A stretch of DNA of 64,000 nt from an uncultured Ruthenibacterium sp. (GTDB lineage Bacteria; Bacillota; Clostridia; Oscillospirales; Ruminococcaceae): assembly GCA_910587145.1 (NCBI GenBank), contig CAJUMH010000004.1:34422-98421 (forward strand), in the 5' to 3' direction. Made by a program: the position numbers and the translations under genes. This document shows positions 35,029 through 43,479 of this stretch, in pieces. Each line of letters begins with the position of its first letter. The first letter of the stretch is position 1. Below the pieces are notes generated by a model. It saw nothing but the letters and a program-made list of their open reading frames with translations. It did no database searches and had not been told where the DNA came from.

Positions 35029-35738
35029 GTGCGCCCCCCCTTTCGCCGGCAGGCCGTGATGCGAAACACCACAAGCGCGATGCACACCTTTACCATATAA
35101 TAGATCGATTTCATCGGGCTGATGGAGGAGATGCCCGCAATGCGCTCGCGCATTTTTACAGGCACCTCGCCCACGCGGCAGCCGTGCAGCACCGCGGTGA
35201 CGATTGCCTCCGGCTCGGGATAATCCTGCGCGTAGTGATCGGCAAAATACGCCGTGAGCTCTTTGCCGCAGGCGCGAAAGCCGCTGGTGGTATCCCGCAC
35301 ATGCACGCCGCACAGCACGCGGATCATCACGCTGATAACGCCAATGCCAAGACGGCGCATAAAGCTTGTTTGAAAGCCCTCTTTTTTCACAAAGCGGCTG
35401 CCGATGGCCATGTCCAGCCTGCCCTCGGCCACGGGGGCGATGAGCGTTTGCAGATAGGCCGGGTCGTGCTGGCCGTCGCCGTCCATCTGCACGGTGATAT
35501 CGTAGCCATGCTCGCGCGCATATAAATAGCCGCTCTGCACGCCGCCGCCAATGCCAAGATTGATGGGCAGCGAAAGATAATGGTACCCGTTTTTTTGGCA
35601 CAGCGCCGCGCTGCCGTCCGTGGAGCAATCGTCTACAATCAGATAGTCTACATCGGGCGCGGCCGCGTGCAAATCGTTTATCACGCGCTCCAGATTTTCT
35701 TCCTCATTGTAGCAGGGAATGATGATCAGAGTTTTCAA
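35025..35738 (-). CDS. GT2 glycosyltransferase, polyprenyl-phosphate type
   Basis: 237 residues, a single GT-A domain without membrane helices. CYNEEENLERVINDL, DDCSTDGS and QMDGDGQHDPAYL (the DxD) are motifs of dolichol-phosphate-mannose-synthase-like enzymes, which load a sugar onto a lipid phosphate. It is the fifth gene of the operon and overlaps DUF2304. The donor sugar is unknown. Confidence 0.9.
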   Translation of the reverse strand: MKTLIIIPCYNEEENLERVINDLHAAAPDVDYLIVDDCSTDGSAALCQKNGYHYLSLPINLGIGGGVQSGYLYAREHGYDITVQMDGDGQHDPAYLQTLIAPVAEGRLDMAIGSRFVKKEGFQTSFMRRLGIGVISVMIRVLCGVHVRDTTSGFRACGKELTAYFADHYAQDYPEPEAIVTAVLHGCRVGEVPVKMRERIAGISSISPMKSIYYMVKVCIALVVFRITACRRKGGRT

Positions 35739-35758
35739 GGGGTCACCTCTTTAAAAAA

Positions 35759-37006
35759 TTAAAGCCTTTGGACGGCGCCGGTTTCCTTCCCGCTTAGCAC
35801 AAAATCCTCTAACTTCTGCAGCAAGGGCGCGCGGCGAAAGTGCGCCTGATAATAGGCGAACCCGGCCTTGCCCATGCGCGCGCGCGCCTCGGCGGGCAGG
35901 CCGGCCAGCGCCAGCAGGTTCTGGTACAGCTCCTCCGCGTCGCCCGCACTGCTTACAAGCCCCGCGCCCGATTCCAGCACCACGCGCGCGGCCTCGCCGT
36001 TTGCCGAGACAAGGCACGGCCGCCCGGCGGCAAAATAGCTGGCGATTTTGGCCGGCACCGTCAGGCCCACGTCCGCGCTGTCATTCAGCGCGGCAAACAG
36101 CGCGTTTGCCACGGTGTGGTACATGGGGATCACCTCGGCGGGGCGGCGGCCCTCAAATGTGAACCACGGCGCTACGCCCGCGTCGTCAATTTCCTTTTGC
36201 AGGGCGGCCAGGCTCATGCCGCTGCCCACGATGATAAAATGAATGTCCCGGCGCGCGTCCGCCTTCAGCCGGCGCGCGCACTCCACCAGCAGCGGCAGAT
36301 TTTGCGCGGGGCTGATATTGCCCGCAAACAACACGTTGAAGCGCCCGGCAAAGCGGCGCTCCAGCGCCGCATCGTGTACCTCCTGCGCGTAAAAATCCTC
36401 GCAGTACTGGGGGATCACCGTGCATTCGGCCCTGGGCGCGATGGATTTCAGCCTCTCGCCAAGCGCGGGGCTCATGGCGATGAGCCGGTTGCACCGGCGG
36501 TACAGCCAGTGCGAAACGCCCGCCGCAACGGCGCGCAGTGCGCGGTTTTGCACGGGGAGCACCGAATACAGGTTTTCCGGCCACAAATCCAGCACATATG
36601 CCGTAAGCGGCACGCGGTGCAGCTTTGCGTAAACGATGGCCGGCAGCAGCATCAGCACGGGGCTTGTCTCGTAGCAGAACACCGCGTCGTATTTGCGCCC
36701 GTGCAGGCGCGGCAGGTTCAGCAGCGCCGTAACGGGGTACGAGATGTAATTTAAAAAAATGCGCAGGCCGGTATTGCCCCTTCGGCGAATTTCGCCCGCG
36801 CGAAAAATTTCGGCGCCGTCGTGCGTTTCGCGCCGGGGGCCCGTGTAGCGGTAGCCCTCGAACCATTCGCCCGCGGGATAATTCGGCAGGCCGCACAGCA
36901 CGTCCACGGCGCAGCCGTTTGCCACAAAGCCCGCGCAGAGATCGGTAATGCGGAAATTCTCCGGCCAATAGTGCTGGCTCACCACTAAAATTCGCTTTTG
37001 CGCCAA
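35759..37006 (-). CDS. GT4 glycosyltransferase, WbuB-like (probable FucNAc transferase)
   Basis: About 415 residues, GT-B fold. VVSQHYWPENFRITDL near the start, DLWPENLYSVLP, and a late FEGRRPAEVIPMYHTVANAL/GLTVPAKIASYFAAGRPCL region match the WbuB family, which transfers L-FucNAc in O-antigen and capsule synthesis. The three upstream genes make UDP-L-FucNAc, so the match is meaningful. A GTG at 37015 is only two bases from GGAGG; the TTG at 37006 has better spacing and is preferred, with modest certainty. Confidence 0.85.
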   Translation of the reverse strand: MAQKRILVVSQHYWPENFRITDLCAGFVANGCAVDVLCGLPNYPAGEWFEGYRYTGPRRETHDGAEIFRAGEIRRRGNTGLRIFLNYISYPVTALLNLPRLHGRKYDAVFCYETSPVLMLLPAIVYAKLHRVPLTAYVLDLWPENLYSVLPVQNRALRAVAAGVSHWLYRRCNRLIAMSPALGERLKSIAPRAECTVIPQYCEDFYAQEVHDAALERRFAGRFNVLFAGNISPAQNLPLLVECARRLKADARRDIHFIIVGSGMSLAALQKEIDDAGVAPWFTFEGRRPAEVIPMYHTVANALFAALNDSADVGLTVPAKIASYFAAGRPCLVSANGEAARVVLESGAGLVSSAGDAEELYQNLLALAGLPAEARARMGKAGFAYYQAHFRRAPLLQKLEDFVLSGKETGAVQRL

Positions 37007-37114
37007 ACGGAACACCGCCTCCTTTTTGCTCGCAGGGGAACAACGAAAAACCGGATACAGCGGGCGCGCGGCGCGGCCTTGCTTTCTGACGGAACCGCCC
37101 GCAATGCCTTTGCG

Positions 37115-38251
37115 TTACTTGCGCCACACCATCTGGTTCACCACGCCCACATAGCTTTGAATGATCTTTACCACCTTGGTGGAAACATCCTCGGTATAGC
37201 AGGGCACGGGAATGCCGAGCTCGCCGGCGGCGTTCATGGCGACGGCCGTTTCTACGGCCTGCTCCACGCCGCCGCCCCGAATGCCCGCCAGAATAAAGCA
37301 GCCCTTATCCAGCGCCTCGGGGCGCTCGGTGGAGGTGCGCACGCACACCGCCGGGAACGGATGGCCTGCGCTTGTAAAAAAGCTTGCTTCCTCGGGCAGC
37401 GTGCCCGAATCGCTCACCACGCAGAACGCGTGCATCTGCAGGCAGTTGTAATCGTGAAAGCCCAGCGGCTCGTGCAGGCGCACGCGCGCGTCCAGCGCAA
37501 AGCCGCGCTGCTGCAAAAACTTTCTGCTGCGCGGATGGCAGGAATACAAAACCGGCATGTCGTACCGCTCGGCCAGACGGTTTACCGAGGTGAACAGATC
37601 GATAAAATTGCGCTCGGTATCAATGTTTTCCTCGCGGTGCGCCGAAAGCAGAATGTATTGGCCCGCCGAGAGCCCCAGCCGCGCCAGCACGTCGCTGGCC
37701 TCGATGCCGGCAAGGTTTTCGCGCAGCACTTCGGCCATGGGGCTTCCGGTTACATAGGTGCGCTCTTTGGGGGTGCCCTCGGCGTTCAGGTAGCGGCGGG
37801 CGTGCTCGGAATAGCACAGGTTCACATCTGCGATGTGATCGACGATGCGGCGGTTTGTCTCTTCCGGCAGGCATTCGTCAAAGCAGCGGTTGCCCGCCTC
37901 CATATGGAAGATGGGAATGTGCAGCCGCTTTGCCGCGATGGCGCACAGGCAGCTGTTCGTATCGCCCAAGATCAGCAGCGCGTCCGGCTTTTGCTCTGCC
38001 ATCAGCGCGTAGCTTTTGGCGATGATATTGCCGATGGTCTCGCCCAGATCCTTGCCCACGGCATCCAGATAAAAATTCGGCGCGCGCAGAGAGAGATCCT
38101 CGAAAAATACCTGATTGAGCGTATAATCGTAGTTTTGCCCGGTATGCACCAAAATCTGATTGAAATACCGGTCGCATTTTTTGATAACGGCAGACAGGCG
38201 AATGATCTCCGGCCGGGTGCCGACCACTGTCATCAGTTTGAGCTTTTCCAT
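37115..38251 (-). CDS. UDP-sugar 2-epimerase, CapG/FnlC type
   Basis: 378 residues of the non-hydrolysing UDP-GlcNAc 2-epimerase fold. VGTRPEIIRLS opens it and HMEAGNRCFDECLPEETNRR holds the active-site acids. The GNRCFDE..PEE wording, instead of GLRTGN, is that of FnlC/Cap5G, which converts the CapF product to UDP-N-acetyl-L-fucosamine. It lies three bases after capF. A plain MnaA role is possible but less likely in this context. Confidence 0.9.
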   Translation of the reverse strand: MEKLKLMTVVGTRPEIIRLSAVIKKCDRYFNQILVHTGQNYDYTLNQVFFEDLSLRAPNFYLDAVGKDLGETIGNIIAKSYALMAEQKPDALLILGDTNSCLCAIAAKRLHIPIFHMEAGNRCFDECLPEETNRRIVDHIADVNLCYSEHARRYLNAEGTPKERTYVTGSPMAEVLRENLAGIEASDVLARLGLSAGQYILLSAHREENIDTERNFIDLFTSVNRLAERYDMPVLYSCHPRSRKFLQQRGFALDARVRLHEPLGFHDYNCLQMHAFCVVSDSGTLPEEASFFTSAGHPFPAVCVRTSTERPEALDKGCFILAGIRGGGVEQAVETAVAMNAAGELGIPVPCYTEDVSTKVVKIIQSYVGVVNQMVWRK

Positions 38252-38254
38252 ATG

Positions 38255-39403
38255 TTACACCTTTTCATAAATGGTATCGGGACGCTGCGGATCGAACGGC
38301 TCGTTTGCCCACATCACGGTGACAAGATCGTCCGTGCCCACGTTTTCGATGCTGTGTACGTAGCCCGTGGGAATATCCACCACCGTCAGCCGCTCGCCCG
38401 AGACGCGGTATTCCAGCACCTCGTCTGCGCCCACGCGCCGGAAGCGAATGAGCCCTTCTCCGCGCACAACGAGGAATTTTTCGTTTTTGGTATTATGCCA
38501 GTGGTTGCCCTTAACGATGCCGGGCTTTGCAATGTTCACGGATACCTGCCCGCGCTCGGGCGTGCGCAGGAATTCGGTAAAGCTGCCGCGCGTATCGCTA
38601 TGCATGGCAAGCGGATAGGAAAACCCGTTTGCGGGAAGATAAGAAAGATAGGCCGCATAGAGTTTTTTGGTAAAGGCATCGCCCATATCGGGCACGGCAA
38701 GCGAGGCGCGGCTTTCGGAAAAGCTTTGGATCGTTTTTGCCAGATCGCCCAGCGTCGTCTCGTAGGTATCGCACATCAGATGGCAAAAGCCGGGCAGGGA
38801 GCAGTCGCGCGGCGCGCGGCCCTCCATGGCGGCCAGAAACTGATCGACCACATCGTCCACATACACCAGCGGCAGGCGATACGCGGGGTCGCGCACCTCG
38901 ATGGGCAGGCCGTTTGCAATGTTGTGGCAAAATGTGGCGACCACGCTGTTGTACGAGGGGCGGCACCATTTGCCGAATACGCCCGGCAGGCGGTACACAA
39001 GGGCCGGCGCCCCGGTTTTTTGCTCGTGCTCGAACACCAGCGCCTCGGCCTCGCGCTTGCTTTTGCCGTAATCGTTGGCCAGCTCGGCCTGAACGGAAGA
39101 GGTGACAAGCACCGGCGCTTTACTGCCGGCCGCCTGCAGCAGCGCCAGAAGATGCTCGGTAAAGCCGCGGTTGCCCGCATAGAATTCGGCGGGATCCTTC
39201 GGGCGGTTCACGCCCGCCAGATGGAACACAAAATCCGCGCGCGCGGCATATTCGGCCAGCCTTTCGGGCGGCGTATCCAAATCGAACGGCAGCAGCGTAT
39301 GCGTGCCTTCCGCCCGCAGGCGGGCAATGAGGTTTTTGCCCAAAAACCCGTTCGCGCCGGTAATCAGCAGCGTTTTGCCCGTTTGCTTCGGTTTATTTTC
39401 CAA
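38255..39403 (-). CDS. bifunctional reductase/epimerase CapF/FnlB
   Basis: 382 residues in two domains: an N-terminal SDR domain (ITGANGFLGKNL at 14-25, YGKSK as the YxxxK catalytic pair) and a C-terminal cupin (about 250-380) with GNHWHNTKNEKFLVV metal ligands. This two-domain layout is specific for CapF/FnlB, which acts between CapE and CapG in UDP-L-FucNAc synthesis. It overlaps capE by 11 bases. Confidence 0.93.
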   Translation of the reverse strand: MENKPKQTGKTLLITGANGFLGKNLIARLRAEGTHTLLPFDLDTPPERLAEYAARADFVFHLAGVNRPKDPAEFYAGNRGFTEHLLALLQAAGSKAPVLVTSSVQAELANDYGKSKREAEALVFEHEQKTGAPALVYRLPGVFGKWCRPSYNSVVATFCHNIANGLPIEVRDPAYRLPLVYVDDVVDQFLAAMEGRAPRDCSLPGFCHLMCDTYETTLGDLAKTIQSFSESRASLAVPDMGDAFTKKLYAAYLSYLPANGFSYPLAMHSDTRGSFTEFLRTPERGQVSVNIAKPGIVKGNHWHNTKNEKFLVVRGEGLIRFRRVGADEVLEYRVSGERLTVVDIPTGYVHSIENVGTDDLVTVMWANEPFDPQRPDTIYEKV

Positions 39404-40439
39404 GCGCGGCCAGCTCCTCCTTAATATAATCGAGCGTCAGCAGTTTTTCCGCCACCTCGTCCACCGTCAGGCGGCGGGTGTTGTGGCTGGTGTAATCCTC
39501 GTTTGCCTGCGTCTGCACCTTGCCCTCCACAAAGTATTTATCGTAGTTCAGATCGCGCGCGTCGGCGGCCACGCGGTAATAACCGCCCAGATCCTCGCTG
39601 CGCATGCGCTCCTCGCGCGTGAGCAGCGTTTCGTACAGCTTTTCGCCATGGCGCGTGCCGATTACGTGTGTGCCCGTATCGCCAAACAGCTTTTGCACGG
39701 CCTTGGCAAGATCGCCGATGGTGGAGGCGGGGCTTTTCTGTACGAACAGATCGCCCGGGTTTGCGTGGCCGAAGGCGAAGGCCACCAGCTCCACGGCCTC
39801 GTCGAGGCTCATTAAAAAGCGCGTCATGTCGGGGTCTGTAATGGTGATGGGCTTGCCGGCCTTGATCTGCTCGATGAACAGCGGGATCACGCTGCCCCGG
39901 CTGGCCATTACGTTGCCGTAGCGCGTGCAGCAGATGGTGGTGCCGCCGGGGTTGACGGTGCGCGCCTTGGCGGCGATGACCTTTTCCATCATGGCCTTGC
40001 TGATGCCCATGGCGTTGATGGGATACGCGGCCTTATCGGTGGAAAGGCACACCACGCGCTTTACACCGGCGTGGACGGCGGCCGTAAGCACGTTGTCCGT
40101 GCCGAGGATATTGGTGCGCACGGCCTCCATGGGGAAAAACTCGCAGCTGGGCACCTGCTTTAAGGCGGCGGCGTGGAAGATATAATCCACGCCGCGCATA
40201 ACGCCGCGCAGGCTGTCGGGGCTGCGCACGTCGCCGATGTGGAATTTCAGCTTGCCGCTCAGCTCGGGGTGCTGCTGCTGATAGGCGTGGCGCATATCGT
40301 CCTGCTTTTTTTCGTCGCGCGAGAAAATACGGATCTCGCCGATCTCGGTGGAGAGAAAATGGCGCAGCACCGTGTTGCCGAACGAGCCTGTCCCGCCCGT
40401 GATCAGCAGTGTTTTGCCTGCGAAAATCGAAGAATCCAT
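39393..40439 (-). CDS. UDP-GlcNAc 4,6-dehydratase/5-epimerase CapE/FnlA
   Basis: 348 residues, extended SDR fold. GGTGSFGNTVL is the NAD(P) loop; CLSTDKAAYPINAMGISKAMME contains the MxxxK variant in which Met replaces the usual Tyr, typical of CapE/PseB-type enzymes. It starts the pathway from UDP-GlcNAc. GGGAGG precedes the ATG at 40439; the longer frame to 40631 crosses the promoter. First gene of the operon. Confidence 0.92.
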   Translation of the reverse strand: MDSSIFAGKTLLITGGTGSFGNTVLRHFLSTEIGEIRIFSRDEKKQDDMRHAYQQQHPELSGKLKFHIGDVRSPDSLRGVMRGVDYIFHAAALKQVPSCEFFPMEAVRTNILGTDNVLTAAVHAGVKRVVCLSTDKAAYPINAMGISKAMMEKVIAAKARTVNPGGTTICCTRYGNVMASRGSVIPLFIEQIKAGKPITITDPDMTRFLMSLDEAVELVAFAFGHANPGDLFVQKSPASTIGDLAKAVQKLFGDTGTHVIGTRHGEKLYETLLTREERMRSEDLGGYYRVAADARDLNYDKYFVEGKVQTQANEDYTSHNTRRLTVDEVAEKLLTLDYIKEELAALGK

Positions 40440-40506
40440 CCAAAAACCTCCCTGAAAAGGGGCGCAAGCCCCCGAATTTGTCCGCAAGAAAAGTATAACC
40501 GCATAT

Positions 40507-40535
40507 AGTATACCATAATCCGGCCGGGATGCCAA
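40507..40535 (-). promoter_or_regulatory. promoter of the surface-glycan operon
   Basis: TTGGCA (40530-40535) and TATACT (40507-40512), 17 bases apart on the minus strand, about 70 bases before capE. Confidence 0.85.
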
Positions 40536-40555
40536 TATTTTGACGAATTTCGCTT

Positions 40556-40584
40556 TTGACGGCGCGGTTTTTTTTTGATATGAT
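40556..40584 (+). promoter_or_regulatory. promoter of the CNNM/CorC gene
   Basis: TTGACG (40556-40561) and TATGAT (40579-40584), 17 bases apart. A small hairpin (GCGC-CTCCGT-AAA-ACGGAG-ATGCGC, 40600-40626) lies just before the ribosome site. The -35 boxes of this and the divergent promoter are only 20 bases apart. Confidence 0.8.
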
Positions 40585-40652
40585 AAAATAAATAATTTGC
40601 GCCTCCGTAAAACGGAGATGCGCCAAAACAAAAAGGAGTGGTTTATTTTTTT

Positions 40653-41975
40653 ATGGACACAGTCCTGCCCAGTTTGCTCTTACAGGTTGTGCTCATCACG
40701 TCGAACGCTTTTTTTGCAATGAGCGAATTTGCCGTGGTATCCGTAAATACGCAAAAAATGAAGCGCCTTGCCGATAACGGCAACAGGGCCGCCGGGCGGC
40801 TGCTGGTGATTACCGAGGCCCCGTCGGATTTTCTGGCCACCATTCAGGTGGGCGTCACGCTGTCGGGCTTTCTGGCGTCGGCCGCCGCGGCCGACAGCTT
40901 TGCCGATCTGCTGGTGCGCGCGCTTTCCGGCCTGCCCATCCCGGCCGCAACGCTGCGCGGCGTGATGGTGGTAGTAATCACGGTGATCCTATCGTATTTC
41001 ATGTTGATCTTCGGCGAGCTTGCGCCCAAGCGCATCGCCATGAAAAACCCGGACGGCGTGGCGCTGCGCGTGGTGGGCGTGATCTGGGCGCTGAACCGCA
41101 TCTGCCGCCCGGTGGTGCGCCTCATCGCCGCCTCCACGAATCTGGTGCTGCGCCCGCTGGGCATCGGCCCCGAGAGCGAGGAGGAGCCCGTAGCCGAGGA
41201 GGATATTCTGATGATGGTGGAGGCCGGCGAGGAGACGGGCGCCGTGGACGAGCGCGAGCACGAGATGATCAAAAACATCTTTGAATTCGACGACCGCCGC
41301 GTCTCCGAGGTGATGACGCACCGCACCGATCTGGTGCGGGTGCCGATAACCGCCACGCTGCGCGAGATCGCGGCGCTGCAGGCGGAAAACCGGTTCTCCC
41401 GCATTCCGGTATACCGCGATAACGTGGACGACATTGTGGGCGCGGTGTTTGTAAAAGACCTGGTTCCGCTGCTGGAGGCCGGCTCTCATGCAGACGATAC
41501 GCCCGAAGGCTTTATGCGCAGCGTGCTGTATGTGCCCGAGGGCATGACGTGCTCGGATCTTCTGCACGAGTTCCAGCGCGCGCGCGTGCACCTGGCCATC
41601 GTGGTGGATGAATACGGCGGCACCGAGGGCATGGTGACGATGGAGGATCTGCTGGAGGCCATCGTGGGCGATCTGGACGACGAGCACGCCGACAGCGGCG
41701 CCGTGGTGACGCTGTCGGACGGCGTATACGAGGTGGGCGGCGATGTGCCCGTAAACGAATTAGAGGGCATTTTGGGTGAGGATCTGTTTGAGAACGCCGA
41801 CAGCGACACCATCGGCGGCTTTGTTACCGAGACGCTGGGCCGCATCCCCGCTGTGGGCGAAACGCTGGAGCTTTCAACAGAGGGCTACCGCTTTACCGTA
41901 ACGGAGGCCACGCCCCGCGCCGTAACGCGCGTGAAGATCGTGCGCAGAGAAAAGCCGGAGCAGCCTGAGGCGTAA
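40653..41975 (+). CDS. CNNM/CorC (hemolysin-family) transporter
   Basis: 440 residues. A DUF21 membrane domain with about four helices (1-190; MSEFAVVSVN and FGELAPKRIAMKN are signatures), a CBS pair (about 205-325, with EVMTHRTDLVRVP and RIPVYRDNVDDIVGAV) and a C-terminal CorC/HlyC domain (about 345-435). These proteins export Mg2+ or guard against Mg2+/Co2+ stress. A GTG at 40638 lies inside AAAAGGAG and cannot be the start; the ATG at 40653 is used. Confidence 0.9.
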   Translation: MDTVLPSLLLQVVLITSNAFFAMSEFAVVSVNTQKMKRLADNGNRAAGRLLVITEAPSDFLATIQVGVTLSGFLASAAAADSFADLLVRALSGLPIPAATLRGVMVVVITVILSYFMLIFGELAPKRIAMKNPDGVALRVVGVIWALNRICRPVVRLIAASTNLVLRPLGIGPESEEEPVAEEDILMMVEAGEETGAVDEREHEMIKNIFEFDDRRVSEVMTHRTDLVRVPITATLREIAALQAENRFSRIPVYRDNVDDIVGAVFVKDLVPLLEAGSHADDTPEGFMRSVLYVPEGMTCSDLLHEFQRARVHLAIVVDEYGGTEGMVTMEDLLEAIVGDLDDEHADSGAVVTLSDGVYEVGGDVPVNELEGILGEDLFENADSDTIGGFVTETLGRIPAVGETLELSTEGYRFTVTEATPRAVTRVKIVRREKPEQPEA

Positions 41976-42071
41976 GCGCGGACGGGTTTTTCCAAAAAAA
42001 GCCGGAATTTTCTGCTTTTATTTACTTTTATTGAAATTTATCCAAAAACCATAAAAAAGGGGATCGATCTC

Positions 42072-43310
42072 ATGCGCGCCTATGAGCGTTTTTTAAACTA
42101 TGCGAAGATTTCTACCGCCTCGCAGGAGGGCACGGGCCGGACGCCGACGACGGCGCGGCAGCTGGATCTGGCACTTCTGCTGGCGGAAGAGCTGCGGGCG
42201 CTGGGCGTTGCCGACGCGCGCGTGGACGCATACGGCTATGTGTACGGCAGCCTGCCCGCAACGCCGGGCTGCGAGGGCGCGCCCGCCCTCGGCTGGATCG
42301 CGCATATGGATACCGTGCCCGATTTTCCGGGTGAGAACGTGCGCCCGATGCTGCATCCGGATTACGACGGCGGCGATGTTGCGCTGCCCCAAAACGGCTG
42401 CGTGCTGCGCACGGAGGATTTTCCGTTTTTAAAAACGCTGCGCGGCCAGACGCTGATTACGGCGGACGGCTCTACGCTGCTGGGCGCGGACGACAAGGCC
42501 GGCATTGCCGAGATCGTTACGGCCTGCGAGCGGCTTTTGCACAGCGGCGCCGCGCATGGCGCGGTAAAAATAGCGTTTACGCCGGACGAAGAGGTGGGCC
42601 TTGGCACGGCGCATTTTGACGTTGCGGGCTTCGGCGCGCAATATGCCTACACGATGGACGGCGGCGCGGCGGGCAGCATCTCTTACGAAAACTTCAACGC
42701 GGCCTCGGCGGTGTTTGAGGTAACCGGTGTTTCGGTGCATCCGGGTATGGCCAAGGACACGATGGTAAACGCGCTGAAGCTTTGCTGCGAGATCGACGGC
42801 ATGCTGCCCGCTGCCGAAACGCCCGAGCACACCGAGGGGCGGGAGGGATTTTTCCACATGCACAGCCTTTCGGGCGGCGTGGCCGCCGCGCGCATGGAAT
42901 ATATCGTGCGCGACCACGACCGCGCAAGCTTTGAGCGGCGCAAAGAGACGCTGGAAAACGTGCGGCGCGCCGTGGCCGAAAAATATCCCGCCGCGCGCGT
43001 GGCGCTTACCGTGCGCGACAGCTATTACAATATGCTGGAAAAGATCAAGCCCTGCATGCATCTGATTGACAACGCAAAGCTTGCCTGCGAGCAGGCGGGC
43101 GTGCCGTGGGAGCTGGAGGCGACGCGCGGCGGCACGGACGGCGCGCAGCTCTCTTACAAGGGGCTGCCCTGCCCGAACCTTGGCACAGGCGGCTATAACT
43201 GCCACGGCCCGTATGAATGCATCACCGCCGAGGGTATGGACAAGGCCGTGGAGATCATTTTGAACATCGTCGCGCTGTACGCAAACGCGCGGGAAGATAC
43301 GGAACAGTAA
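42072..43310 (+). CDS. pepT: peptidase T (tripeptidase)
   Basis: 412 residues, the usual PepT length. IAHMDTVPDFPGENVRP, LLGADDKAGIAEI, TPDEEVGLG and GGTDGAQLSYKGLPCPNLG carry the two-zinc site of this M20B enzyme, which removes the N-terminal residue from tripeptides in the cytosol. AAAAAGGGG precedes the ATG. Transcribed alone, with a very long hairpin terminator after it. Confidence 0.96.
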   Translation: MRAYERFLNYAKISTASQEGTGRTPTTARQLDLALLLAEELRALGVADARVDAYGYVYGSLPATPGCEGAPALGWIAHMDTVPDFPGENVRPMLHPDYDGGDVALPQNGCVLRTEDFPFLKTLRGQTLITADGSTLLGADDKAGIAEIVTACERLLHSGAAHGAVKIAFTPDEEVGLGTAHFDVAGFGAQYAYTMDGGAAGSISYENFNAASAVFEVTGVSVHPGMAKDTMVNALKLCCEIDGMLPAAETPEHTEGREGFFHMHSLSGGVAAARMEYIVRDHDRASFERRKETLENVRRAVAEKYPAARVALTVRDSYYNMLEKIKPCMHLIDNAKLACEQAGVPWELEATRGGTDGAQLSYKGLPCPNLGTGGYNCHGPYECITAEGMDKAVEIILNIVALYANAREDTEQ

Positions 43311-43344
43311 CCTGCGCAGGGCGCAGCCGCAAAACATAAAAAAA

Positions 43345-43400
43345 CAAAAGATCGGCGCCCCTTTTGGCCGGATATTGCCAAAAGGGGCGCCGATCTTTTG
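43345..43400. terminator. 24-bp perfect hairpin between convergent genes
   Basis: CAAAAGATCGGCGCCCC-TTTTGGC pairs without mismatch with its complement around eight loop bases; A runs flank the left side. It separates pepT from the convergent serine hydrolase gene and can serve both. Confidence 0.85.
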
Positions 43401-43479
43401 CCCCGCCCTTTTGGGGATGTGCTTTCCTGAAGGGCTGTTTTGCAGAAGATCTGCCCTTTGCGCCCGCCCTTGACCCGTT

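Noticed and set aside
40638..40652. GTG start for the CNNM/CorC protein
   Set aside because: The GTG is part of the AAAAGGAG ribosome site itself; the ATG at 40653 is used.
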